Of a stretch of DNA of 64,000 bases, positions 51,240 to 59,097 are shown in pieces. Position numbers and translations under genes: made by a program. The notes beneath the pieces are model-generated. The model ran no database searches. It was not told where the DNA came from and saw only the letters and a program-made list of their open reading frames with translations. Source of the stretch: Nocardioides albertanoniae (GTDB lineage Bacteria > Actinomycetota > Actinomycetes > Propionibacteriales > Nocardioidaceae); NCBI RefSeq assembly GCF_006716315.1, contig NZ_VFOV01000001.1, positions 3,674,501 to 3,738,500 on the forward strand, written 5' to 3'. How positions within the stretch are numbered: the stretch's first letter is position 1; every line of letters starts with the position of its first letter.

Positions 51240-51869
51240 CTACTTCTCGGCGCCGGGCCGGCCGAAGCCGCTGACCCGGAACTCCTCCTTGACCGGATCG
51301 AGCTCACCGGCGAGGTCTGGCATCGGCTGGATGATCTGGTAGACGGAGTACAGGTCCCTCTCATCGCCGGACTTTCCCCGGCTCGCATCTCGGTGGCGCG
51401 CGACGACCTCGTTCAGATCGTGCTGCAGCTGCTCTGCCTCGTCCCGGGTCAGCCGTAGAGACGACTCCGAGACGATCCGCTTGCTTCGCTCGTCGTCGAG
51501 GTCCGTGGCGACCGTGAAGGCCTGGTCCACCAGGTGATGACCCCAGGCGACCGAGCTGCGCTGGAACACCGTGTAGGCGGCCTCACCTCCGGGCTGGTCG
51601 ACCATCTCCCTGGGGTTGATGCTGATGTCGTCGTCGACGAGTCGCCACACGCGATCGCGCCTGTCGCGGCCGGCCTCCGGGTCGACCTCCACCAAGCCGT
51701 ACTTCGCCAGCTGCCGCAGGTGAAAGCTTGCCTGGTTGGCGGGGATCCCGGTGCGCTCCGCGATGTCGGCCGCACGCAAGGAACCGCCCGCGGACAGCTC
51801 GTGCAGCACGCGGTTCCGGGTCGGATGCGCGATCGCACGCAGGATTCGTGGGTCGTCGTACGTGGCCAT
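51240..51869 (-). CDS. ArsR-like winged-helix regulator
   Basis: About 209 residues from ATG 51869 (MATYDDPRILRA). The N-terminal helix-turn-helix is PTRNRVLHELSAGGSLRAADIAERTGIPANQASFHLRQLAKYGLVEVD, the ArsR-type with strict HxxxR pattern. The C-terminal 120 residues are helical and lack the usual metal-binding Cys pairs, so it probably senses a non-metal ligand. It diverges from the MFS gene at 51952 and is expected to bind the three-half-site array between them. Confidence 0.88.
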   Translation of the reverse strand: MATYDDPRILRAIAHPTRNRVLHELSAGGSLRAADIAERTGIPANQASFHLRQLAKYGLVEVDPEAGRDRRDRVWRLVDDDISINPREMVDQPGGEAAYTVFQRSSVAWGHHLVDQAFTVATDLDDERSKRIVSESSLRLTRDEAEQLQHDLNEVVARHRDASRGKSGDERDLYSVYQIIQPMPDLAGELDPVKEEFRVSGFGRPGAEK

Positions 51870-51900
51870 GGCGCCATCGTAGTCAGATCTCGCACCGGTC

Positions 51901-51938
51901 AGTGCGCAATATATATTGCGCAATGTATGTTGCGCACT
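51901..51938. promoter_or_regulatory. Three-half-site operator between ArsR and MFS genes
   Basis: AGTGCGCAA (51901-51909), TTGCGCAA (51916-51923) and TTGCGCACT (51930-51938) stand at 14-bp steps, separated by TATATA and TGTATG. Adjacent units form two overlapping palindromes sharing the middle site. TTGCGC at 51916 doubles as -35 and TACGGT at 51940-51945 as -10, 18 bases apart, for a leaderless MFS transcript starting near ATG 51952. Confidence 0.75.
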
Positions 51939-51951
51939 TTACGGTGCGGGT

Positions 51952-53328
51952 ATGCCCTCCTATCGCGAGCTCGCCCGCAACCATGACTTCACTGCTCTCT
52001 GGGTCGGCGCCACCGTTGCCGAGCTCGGGACGCGGGTGAGCATCTTCGCGATGCCGTTGGTCGCCTACGCGATGACCCGCTCCGCGTTCTGGGCGGCCAC
52101 CGCCGAGGCGGTCCACCTCATCGGGATGGTGGGCATGTTGCTACCCGCCGGGGTGATCGCCGACCGCAGCAACCGGCTGCGAGTCATGCGAGTCACCCAT
52201 GGATCGGGGGCACTGCTCTACGCCTCGCTGGCCATCGGCGGGTTGCTCGGGTCGCTCACACTCCCCCATCTCCTCCTCGTCGCACTCCTCACCGGCGCAC
52301 TCAACGGCCTCTTCATACCCGCCGAGAACTCGGCGATCAGGTCAGTCGTCACCGCCGATCAGCTGCCCACAGCGCTCTCCCAGCAGCAGGCCCGCCAGCA
52401 CATCGCGGGACTGCTCGGAGGACCGCTCGGCGGCGTACTGCTCGGCCTGGCCCGCTGGGCGCCGTTCGCCGGCAACGCCGTCGCGTACGCCGCGGGCTGG
52501 CTTCTCCTCGGGCGCGTCCGTGCAGACCTGACCGCGCCGCCCGCCGCTCAGACGGTCCGGAGACCGGCGGCCGACCTCGTCGCAGGGCTGCGCTACGGCT
52601 GGCGGCAGCCCGTCCTACGTACGCTGCTCTTCTTCGGTCCTGCGGCCAACCTCGCCCTCAACGCGCTGTTCTTCCTCGCACTCCTGCGCCTCGTCGAGGC
52701 CGGCTTTCCCGCTTGGCAGATCGGGCTCGCCGAGGCGACCATCGGAGCTTGCGGGATCCTCGGCGCACTGGCCGCGCCCTGGTTGATCGACCGCGTTCCG
52801 ACCGGCCGCCTAGCCACCTTGTGCGCCTGGAGCTTCGTGCCCCTGTCCATCCCGCTGGCGTTCTGGACGCATCCGGCGGTGATGGCGCTGGCTGCCTCCG
52901 TAGGTCTGTTCCTCAACCCAGCGGCCAATGCCGGACTGGGGTCATACCGGATGGCGATCACACCTCCGGAACTGGTCGGCAGGGTCCAATCGGCTGCTCA
53001 GTTCGTCTCCATGCTCTCGATCCCAGTAGCACCGGCACTCGCCGGCCTCCTGCTCTCGACTGTTGATGGCCCCACCGCGGTCCTCATCGTCACGGCACTG
53101 ATCGCCGCGGCCGCGCTCATCCCGACCCTCTCCCGGACGGTGCGGTCGATCCCTCGCCCAGACCTCTGGCCGCGGCCGGAGGCGACGACGGAGACCGATT
53201 CCCCACACGCGCTGCAGAGCAGCGAAAGCGAGGTGCCACTGCGTTATGGTCGAAAGACACCCCCACAGCAAGGTTTGCTCATCGACGTCGGCGATCGTGC
53301 CGACCGAAGCGAGGATCGACTCTCATGA
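51952..53328 (+). CDS. MFS exporter
   Basis: 458 residues from ATG 51952. About 12 hydrophobic segments; opening SYRELARNHDFTALWVGATVAELGTRVSIFAMPLVAYAMT and GVIADRSNRLRVMRVTHGSGALLY resemble the MFS_3 exporter group. The C-terminal 60 residues are hydrophilic, longer than usual. Probably repressed by the divergent ArsR-like protein through the operator array. Its stop overlaps the following small gene by four bases (ATGA). Confidence 0.88.
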   Translation: MPSYRELARNHDFTALWVGATVAELGTRVSIFAMPLVAYAMTRSAFWAATAEAVHLIGMVGMLLPAGVIADRSNRLRVMRVTHGSGALLYASLAIGGLLGSLTLPHLLLVALLTGALNGLFIPAENSAIRSVVTADQLPTALSQQQARQHIAGLLGGPLGGVLLGLARWAPFAGNAVAYAAGWLLLGRVRADLTAPPAAQTVRRPAADLVAGLRYGWRQPVLRTLLFFGPAANLALNALFFLALLRLVEAGFPAWQIGLAEATIGACGILGALAAPWLIDRVPTGRLATLCAWSFVPLSIPLAFWTHPAVMALAASVGLFLNPAANAGLGSYRMAITPPELVGRVQSAAQFVSMLSIPVAPALAGLLLSTVDGPTAVLIVTALIAAAALIPTLSRTVRSIPRPDLWPRPEATTETDSPHALQSSESEVPLRYGRKTPPQQGLLIDVGDRADRSEDRLS

Positions 53329-53630
53329 TCTCCAGGGCCTGCGTGGCGCTGATTCTGCTGCTGGGCGCGGTCGCGATCGGCCTGTCCCCGAGTGCTGCCC
53401 AGGCCGCTGAACCACGGCCGGAGTGGGCTGCGGTCTCGGAGACGTCGAGCACAGACAGGAATCCGCCGGCCGCCCCTGATCAGGGACAGCCGGCGGACAC
53501 CTCACGTCAGAGCTCGGTGCCCGACACCGGTGGGCCCTCGTGGGCCTTCGCGGCGGTCGGAGCAGCTCTCATGGTCGCCGGGACCGTGGTCACCGCGAAG
53601 GCTCGTCGAGGCGACCGAAAGCACGGTTGA
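53325..53630 (+). CDS. Small secreted protein with VPDTG sorting-like signal
   Basis: 101 residues. A signal peptide (CVALILLLGAVAIGLS, cleavage near AAQA) leads to a short, Pro/Gln/Ser/Asp-rich mature part of about 45 residues. The end is VPDTGG, a hydrophobic stretch of about 17 residues (WAFAAVGAALMVAGTVV) and a basic tail KARRGDRKHG. That is the layout of an LPXTG-type sortase substrate with Val for Leu. Sortase attachment is likely but unproven; it could also be a tail-anchored membrane protein. The ATG overlaps the MFS stop. Its last 41 bases are antisense to the glutamate dehydrogenase 3' end. Confidence 0.8.
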   Translation: MISRACVALILLLGAVAIGLSPSAAQAAEPRPEWAAVSETSSTDRNPPAAPDQGQPADTSRQSSVPDTGGPSWAFAAVGAALMVAGTVVTAKARRGDRKHG

Positions 53631-56600
53631 CCTCCTCGTTGAGCACCGAGGTCGCCCAGATCTCACGCCGCAGCGGGTGCGCCGCGATCGCCTGGGGGAA
53701 CCGCTCACGGATGGCGGTCGGGAAGTAGGCCACCAGCCGCTCGATCATCTCCGGATCCGTTGCCGGGTCGGGAAGACCCTCGGCGACCAGCTCGCGACCA
53801 CGCTCGATCTTGGTCCAGGCGAGCACCACGGCCAGCTCGGGGGCGGTGAGCCCCTCCCCCGCCTCGAGGCGACGCGCGACCTCTGCCGCAGACGGCAGAC
53901 CCTCGACCTCACGGCCGAGCAGCCCGTCGGTGACCCACTCCGCGATCTGCGCCTCGTAAGCCTCCAGCAGCTGCGGCGCGGAGGCGACAGCCCTGGTCAG
54001 GGTCACGTTGTGGGCCTCGTTGTCGGCCAGCACCAGCGCGGCGACCTCGTCGGTCATCTCCTCGAGCAGCTCGTCACGCTCGGCCAGCGTGAGCGCGCCG
54101 GAGCGTACCTCCGGGTCGAGGAGGATCTTGAGGTTCACCTCGTGGTCGGAGGTGTCGACACCGGCGGAGTTGTCGATCGCGTCGGTGTTGATCAGCCCAC
54201 CCTTGCGGGCGAACTCGACACGAGCCGCCTGGGTGATGCCCAGGTTGCCGCCCTCGCCGACGACCCGCACCCGCAGGTCGGCCGCGTCGACGCGTACGCC
54301 GTCGTTGGCGTGGTCGCCGGCATCCGCGTGGGTCTCGTCCGAGGCCTTCACGTAGGTGCCGATCCCGCCGTTCCAGAACAGGTCGACCGGAGCGCGCAGG
54401 ATCGCGCTGATCAGCTCCTGCGGCGTCAGCCGCTTGACGTCGGCGCCCAGACCGAGCGCCTCACGCACCTCGGGGCTGATCGGCACCCACTTCAGCTGTC
54501 GCGACCACACACCGCCGCCGGCGGAGATCAACGAGGTGTCGTAGGACTCCCAGGTGGATCGCGGCGTCTCGAAGAGCCGCGTGCGCTCACGGAAACCCAC
54601 CGCCGCGTCGGGCGTGGGGTCGATGAAGATGTGGCGGTGGTCGAAGGCAGCCACGAGCCGGATGCGGTCGGAGCGGAGCATGCCGTTGCCGAACACGTCA
54701 CCGGACATGTCGCCGACCCCGACCGCGGTGATCTCGTCGACCTGAGGGTCGATGCCGAGCGCCTTGAAGTGGTGCTGCACCGAGACCCAGGCGCCACGGG
54801 AGGTGATGCCCATCGCCTTGTGGTCATAGCCTGCCGAGCCACCGGAGGCGAACGCGTCGCCGAGCCAGAAGTCGTATTCGGCCGCGACCGAGTTGGCCAG
54901 GTCGGAGAAGGTCGCGGTGCCCTTGTCGGCGGCGACGACCAGGTAGGCGTCGTCGCCGTCGTGGCGCACCACGTCGGCCGGCGGCACGATCTCGCCCTCG
55001 ACCCGGTTGTCGGTGATGTCGAGCAGACCCCGCAGGAACGTGACGTACGCATCGGGGCCGGGCACGCCCTTGGCGACGAACCCGCCCTTCGCGCCACCCG
55101 GCACGATCACGGTGTTCTTCACCTGCTGGGCCTTGGCCAGCCCGAGCACCTCGGTGCGGAAGTCGTCGCGCCGGTCGCTCCAGCGCAGCCCGCCACGCGC
55201 GACGGCGTCGAAGCGCAGGTGCACGCCCTCGACGTCGGGCGAGTAGACGAAGATCTCGTGCGCCGGCCGCGGCAGCGGCAGGTCGGGCAGCTGGTGCGGG
55301 TCGAACTTCAGTGACAGGAAGGGTTGGCCGAGGTAGTAGTTGGTGCGCATCGTGGCCAGGATGTGGGTGACGTAGCTGCGCAGGATCCGGTCGTGGTCGA
55401 GGCTCGCCACGTCGTCGAGGGCCTCGATGATCGCCTCCGCCCGCTTCGTCTCGTCACGGTCGGTGACCGCGGGGTCGAAACGCGTCTCGAACAGCTCGAC
55501 GATCTGGCGCGCGAGCACCGGGTTGGCGCACAACGCGTTGCCGATCGAGAGGAACGAGTTGGGGGTGCCGGCCTGACGCAGGTAGCGACCGTAGGCACGC
55601 AGCAGCATCACCTGAGCGTGGTCGAGGCCACCGGCCAGGACCAGCGCGTTGAGGCCGTCGACCTCGCTGCGTCCCGACCATGCCTCGTGCATCGCGGCCG
55701 CCAGCTGCGGGTAGCTGCCGACCGGGGTGCCGGCGTAGGCGAGGCCGAAGTCGTAGATGAACCACGGCTCCTGGCCGCCGGTGGAGCCGAGGCCGTCGAG
55801 GTCGTAGGGACGCTCGTCGGTGACCTCGACCCCGAAGGACGACAGGATCGGGAGCATCATCGAGAGCGAGAGCGCTCCGCCGGTGCGGTAGATCTTGATC
55901 CGGAAGCCGCCGGCGCTCTCGGGGTCCTTGTAGAAGGAGAAGTCGACCGCGTCACCCTGGTGGGAGAGCAGCTCGAGGCGAGCCAGGTCTACGGCGCCGG
56001 TGGCGGCGTCGAAGTCTTCCTTGTAGGCCTCCGGGAACGCGTCGAGCAGGTGCCCGAGGCGAGCGGCGCCGTCTTCACCGGTCTGCGCGATGACCGCACT
56101 GACCAGGTCGTCGCGCCAGCTGCGAGCGGCCTGACGCAGCCGCGACTCGAGGCTGTCGACCAGACCGGGGGTGTCGAGGGCCTTGCCCAGCGACTCGGTC
56201 GTGCCGTGCACCACGAAGTGCACACGCGCAGTGGTCGACTCGCTGATGCGTACGGTGAACTCCAGCTCGGTGCCGCCCAGGGCGTCGAGCAGCACCTTGG
56301 AGAAGCGCTCACGGACGGTCGTGTTGTAGCGGTCGCGAGGCAGCGAGACCAGCACCGAGACGTAGCGGCCGTACGTGTCGGGCCGCACGGCCACACGCAG
56401 GATGCGGCGCTCGATCGCCCCCAGAGCGGCCTCGGCGAGCGAGGTCAGCTCCTCGGAGGAGGCGTGGAAGAGCTCTTCGCGCGGGTAGGTCTCCATCGCG
56501 TCGAGCATCGCCTTGCCGGTGTGGCTGCGGCTGTCGTAGCCGGTGCGGTCGAAGACCGCGGCGACCTTGCCGCGTACGACCGGGATCTTGGTGACCGACT

Positions 56601-57555
56601 CGCGGGCGGCCTTCGTGGTGAAGAGGCCGAGGAAACGGTGCTCGCCGATGACCTCACCGGCGGCGTTGAACATCTTGATGCCGACGTGGTCGAGGTAGGC
56701 GGGCTCGCCGACGGTGGAGCGGGAGTTGGCCTTGGCCAGCACGAGCATCGCCTTCTCGCGCGCGTGGGTGGCGACCTTGGCCGGCATCTTGCCGTGCTCC
56801 GGGTCCTGCGGCGGGTCGGCGCGCAGGATGCCCAGCCCGGTGCCGGACAGGCCGCGGAGGTAGTCGCCGTCGAGGCGATACTCGCGGTAGCCGGTGAGCA
56901 GGAAGTGGTCCTCGGCCAGCCAGGCCAGCAGCTCGGCGGCCTCGGACGCCTCTTCGCGCGGCACGCTGTTGGGCGGGGTGTAGCGCAGCCCGGCGGCGAT
57001 CTCGGCCAGCCGGCGGTGCAGCCTCGGCTCGTCCTCCACGACCTCGCGTACGTCCTCCAGGACGCCCTCGAGCCCGGTGACGATCTCCTTGGCGGCGTCG
57101 GGTGCGAGACGGTCGATCTCGATGTGCATCCACGACTCGCGTACGTCGCCTGTGTTCACCTCCTCCAGCGCGCCGGTCACGTCGCGGGCGACGTCGATGA
57201 CCGGGTGGACGACGAGGTGGACGTCGAGTCCGCGACGGTAGAGCTCCGTCTTGACCGAGTCGACCAGGTAGGGCATGTCGTCGACGACGATCTCGACGAC
57301 GCTGCGCCCTCCGGCCGACCAGCCGTCATTGGCTGTGGTCGGGGTGAGGATGCGGACGGCGGCGGTGCCCTGCGGGCGGCTCGCTGCCAGCGCCAGATGT
57401 GACTCGACCGCGCCGGCGAGGTCTGTCTCGCTGCGGCCGGTGAGCTCCTCGGGGGCTACGTGGCGGAAGTAGGTGGTGCTCGGCAGGTGGTGCTGTGCGA
57501 CCTTCTGCGGGGCTTGGACAGGTTGGATATGCGTCTCCGTTGACACACCGGTCAC
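53590..57555 (-). CDS. NAD-specific glutamate dehydrogenase, C-terminally short
   Basis: 1321 residues; relatives of this large class are usually around 1600. It oxidatively deaminates glutamate to 2-oxoglutarate. Order seen: long N-terminal regulatory region with ACT-like blocks, then the catalytic core with GGLRWSDRRDDFRTEVLGLAKAQ, VIVPGGAKGGFV (substrate Lys), VGVGDMSGDVFGNG and GEGGNLGITQAARVEF. The alignment ends at RREIWATSVLNEEVNRAFG, where relatives carry a further C-terminal helical domain. The missing part coincides with the start of the antisense VPDTG gene. The catalytic part is complete, so the protein may still work. GTG at 57555 is the start. Confidence 0.9.
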   Translation of the reverse strand: MTGVSTETHIQPVQAPQKVAQHHLPSTTYFRHVAPEELTGRSETDLAGAVESHLALAASRPQGTAAVRILTPTTANDGWSAGGRSVVEIVVDDMPYLVDSVKTELYRRGLDVHLVVHPVIDVARDVTGALEEVNTGDVRESWMHIEIDRLAPDAAKEIVTGLEGVLEDVREVVEDEPRLHRRLAEIAAGLRYTPPNSVPREEASEAAELLAWLAEDHFLLTGYREYRLDGDYLRGLSGTGLGILRADPPQDPEHGKMPAKVATHAREKAMLVLAKANSRSTVGEPAYLDHVGIKMFNAAGEVIGEHRFLGLFTTKAARESVTKIPVVRGKVAAVFDRTGYDSRSHTGKAMLDAMETYPREELFHASSEELTSLAEAALGAIERRILRVAVRPDTYGRYVSVLVSLPRDRYNTTVRERFSKVLLDALGGTELEFTVRISESTTARVHFVVHGTTESLGKALDTPGLVDSLESRLRQAARSWRDDLVSAVIAQTGEDGAARLGHLLDAFPEAYKEDFDAATGAVDLARLELLSHQGDAVDFSFYKDPESAGGFRIKIYRTGGALSLSMMLPILSSFGVEVTDERPYDLDGLGSTGGQEPWFIYDFGLAYAGTPVGSYPQLAAAMHEAWSGRSEVDGLNALVLAGGLDHAQVMLLRAYGRYLRQAGTPNSFLSIGNALCANPVLARQIVELFETRFDPAVTDRDETKRAEAIIEALDDVASLDHDRILRSYVTHILATMRTNYYLGQPFLSLKFDPHQLPDLPLPRPAHEIFVYSPDVEGVHLRFDAVARGGLRWSDRRDDFRTEVLGLAKAQQVKNTVIVPGGAKGGFVAKGVPGPDAYVTFLRGLLDITDNRVEGEIVPPADVVRHDGDDAYLVVAADKGTATFSDLANSVAAEYDFWLGDAFASGGSAGYDHKAMGITSRGAWVSVQHHFKALGIDPQVDEITAVGVGDMSGDVFGNGMLRSDRIRLVAAFDHRHIFIDPTPDAAVGFRERTRLFETPRSTWESYDTSLISAGGGVWSRQLKWVPISPEVREALGLGADVKRLTPQELISAILRAPVDLFWNGGIGTYVKASDETHADAGDHANDGVRVDAADLRVRVVGEGGNLGITQAARVEFARKGGLINTDAIDNSAGVDTSDHEVNLKILLDPEVRSGALTLAERDELLEEMTDEVAALVLADNEAHNVTLTRAVASAPQLLEAYEAQIAEWVTDGLLGREVEGLPSAAEVARRLEAGEGLTAPELAVVLAWTKIERGRELVAEGLPDPATDPEMIERLVAYFPTAIRERFPQAIAAHPLRREIWATSVLNEEVNRAFGRLDEPSR

Positions 57556-57729
57556 GGTATCCCGGTAGGGCCGCCGAAAGGCGTCTGAATCCGAAGGAAT
57601 CGCCGATGTGTGTCATAGGCCGAGACCGCGCATCCGGCCCGCCGAATAGAGCATACCGATGGAATGTGTTGGTTGTCTCGGCGGCTCCGCTGATGACTCT
57701 GGCCTGACGAGGCGTCATGATGGGGAATC

Positions 57730-58200
57730 ATGAAGAAGCTGTCGATCGATCTGGCCTATGACGCCCCGATCGCGGCCGTCTCGGGGATGCTCGCCGATGC
57801 GACGTTCCGCGAGCAGGTCTGCGATGCCCAGCACGCGCTCTCGAAGAGCGTCGCGATCACCGGATCGACGGTGAGCATCCGCTACGAGCAAGAGGTCAGC
57901 GGCGTGCCCGGGTTCGCGAAGAAGGTCGTCGGCGACACCATCGAGGTGCACCAGGACGAGGTCTGGTCCACCGACTTCGTCTCCGGCGACATCACCGTCA
58001 CCCTGCCGGGCAAGCCGGGATCGCTCTCCGGCACCGCGAGCCTGACCGAGAGCGGCGGCCGCACCGTCGAGACGGTCTCGCTGGAGGCCACCGTCACCAT
58101 GCCTCTGATCAGCGGAAAGCTGGAGGACCTGATCCTCTCGATCTTCAAGAAGGCGCTCCAGAAGGAGCACGAGGTCGGCGTACGCTGGCTCGCCGCCTGA
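57730..58200 (+). CDS. DUF2505 family protein
   Basis: 156 residues of the actinobacterial DUF2505 family: YDAPIAAVSGMLADATFREQVCDAQ at the start, DEVWSTDFVSGDITVTLPG and the C-terminal ILSIFKKALQKEHEVG. It has an SRPBCC/START-like layout of strands and helix with no membrane segment, so a lipid or hydrophobic ligand carrier is plausible, but function is unknown. Followed 52 bases later by a paralogue. Confidence 0.88.
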   Translation: MKKLSIDLAYDAPIAAVSGMLADATFREQVCDAQHALSKSVAITGSTVSIRYEQEVSGVPGFAKKVVGDTIEVHQDEVWSTDFVSGDITVTLPGKPGSLSGTASLTESGGRTVETVSLEATVTMPLISGKLEDLILSIFKKALQKEHEVGVRWLAA

Positions 58201-58252
58201 ACGCTCCCTTCACTTCCACCACATCCCTGCGAGAGCCTCAAAGGATTCGGCA

Positions 58253-58729
58253 ATGGCGACGACCCTTCAGCACGAGCTCGTCTATGACGCCCGCGTGAGC
58301 GAGGTGTCGGCGATGCTCGCCGACCCCAGCTTCCGCGAGAAGGTCGCCGACGCCCAGGGCGCGCTGCGCCGCCGCGTGACCATCGGCGGTGCGCCGCGCG
58401 AGGTGCGGATCGACCGGGTGCAGCCGACCGTCGACATCCCCTCTTTCGCGAAGCGCATGGTCACCGGCGACATCGCCGTGCGACACAACGAGGTCTGGTC
58501 CTCCGACAGGGTCGCGGTCGTCGACATCACCGTGCCGGGAGGCATGACCACCCTGCGCGGCAACATCTCGCTCTCGGAGACCGACGGCCGCACGACCGAG
58601 AGCGTGCGGCTCAACATCAAGGTGCCCGTGCCGATGGTGGGCACCAAGATCGAGGAGTACATCGAGCAGATGATGCTCAAGGCCTTCGACCTCGAGCAGG
58701 CGGTCGGCGCCGCCTACCTCTCGCGCTGA
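58253..58729 (+). CDS. DUF2505 family protein (paralogue)
   Basis: 158 residues. The same pattern as the preceding gene: VYDARVSEVSAMLADPSFREKVADAQGALRR, FAKRMVTGDIAVRHNEVWSSDRVAVVDITVPG and the C-terminal EQMMLKAFDLEQAVGAAYL. It is a tandem duplicate that has diverged well below identity. Its last 16 bases overlap the convergent DUF6912 gene. Confidence 0.88.
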   Translation: MATTLQHELVYDARVSEVSAMLADPSFREKVADAQGALRRRVTIGGAPREVRIDRVQPTVDIPSFAKRMVTGDIAVRHNEVWSSDRVAVVDITVPGGMTTLRGNISLSETDGRTTESVRLNIKVPVPMVGTKIEEYIEQMMLKAFDLEQAVGAAYLSR

Positions 58730-59082
58730 GCGACGAGCTCCGGGATCTCCTGGGTCGCGAACCAGCCGAGGTCCTCATCGGGATCGGCGCCGGCAGGCCG
58801 GTCGGCGAGATCGGCGTGGACGGCGGCGACGAGCTTGAGCGGCACCACCTGGGTCTCCAGGTGGTGGGCGATCTTGTCGGGTGCGTCGACGACGACCACG
58901 ACCCGGCGCCCGGCACCGGCCAGGAGCGCCGTCGAGTCGTCGGCGGCGCTCATCAGCGCGGCGTACTCCGTCTCCTCGCCGTCGTCGGCGGCCGCGTAGC
59001 CGTCGGCGGCGCTGGGCAGCTCGCCCGCGGCGTACCAGTCGGCGAGGAGGTCCAGCGTGGCGGGGACGTAGATGCGGGTCAC
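58714..59082 (-). CDS. DUF6912-type protein
   Basis: 122 residues. The opening MTRIYVPATLDLLADWYAAGEL matches a small actinobacterial family (DUF6912). The remainder is acidic, with VVVVVDAPDKIAHHLETQVVPLKLVAAVHADLAD. Cytoplasmic; no function known. Overlaps the DUF2505 paralogue by 16 bases at the 3' ends and is followed by the acyltransferase gene upstream on the same strand. Confidence 0.72.
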   Translation of the reverse strand: MTRIYVPATLDLLADWYAAGELPSAADGYAAADDGEETEYAALMSAADDSTALLAGAGRRVVVVVDAPDKIAHHLETQVVPLKLVAAVHADLADRPAGADPDEDLGWFATQEIPELVAQRER

Positions 59083-59097
59083 GAGGCGGATTCTGCC

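Noticed and set aside
53392..55314. A long plus-strand frame opposite the glutamate dehydrogenase
   Set aside because: Composition is typical of an antisense frame in GC-rich DNA, and it starts inside the VPDTG gene.
55324..57402. Second long plus-strand frame opposite the glutamate dehydrogenase
   Set aside because: Antisense shadow with no domain pattern; the minus-strand frame has clear catalytic motifs.
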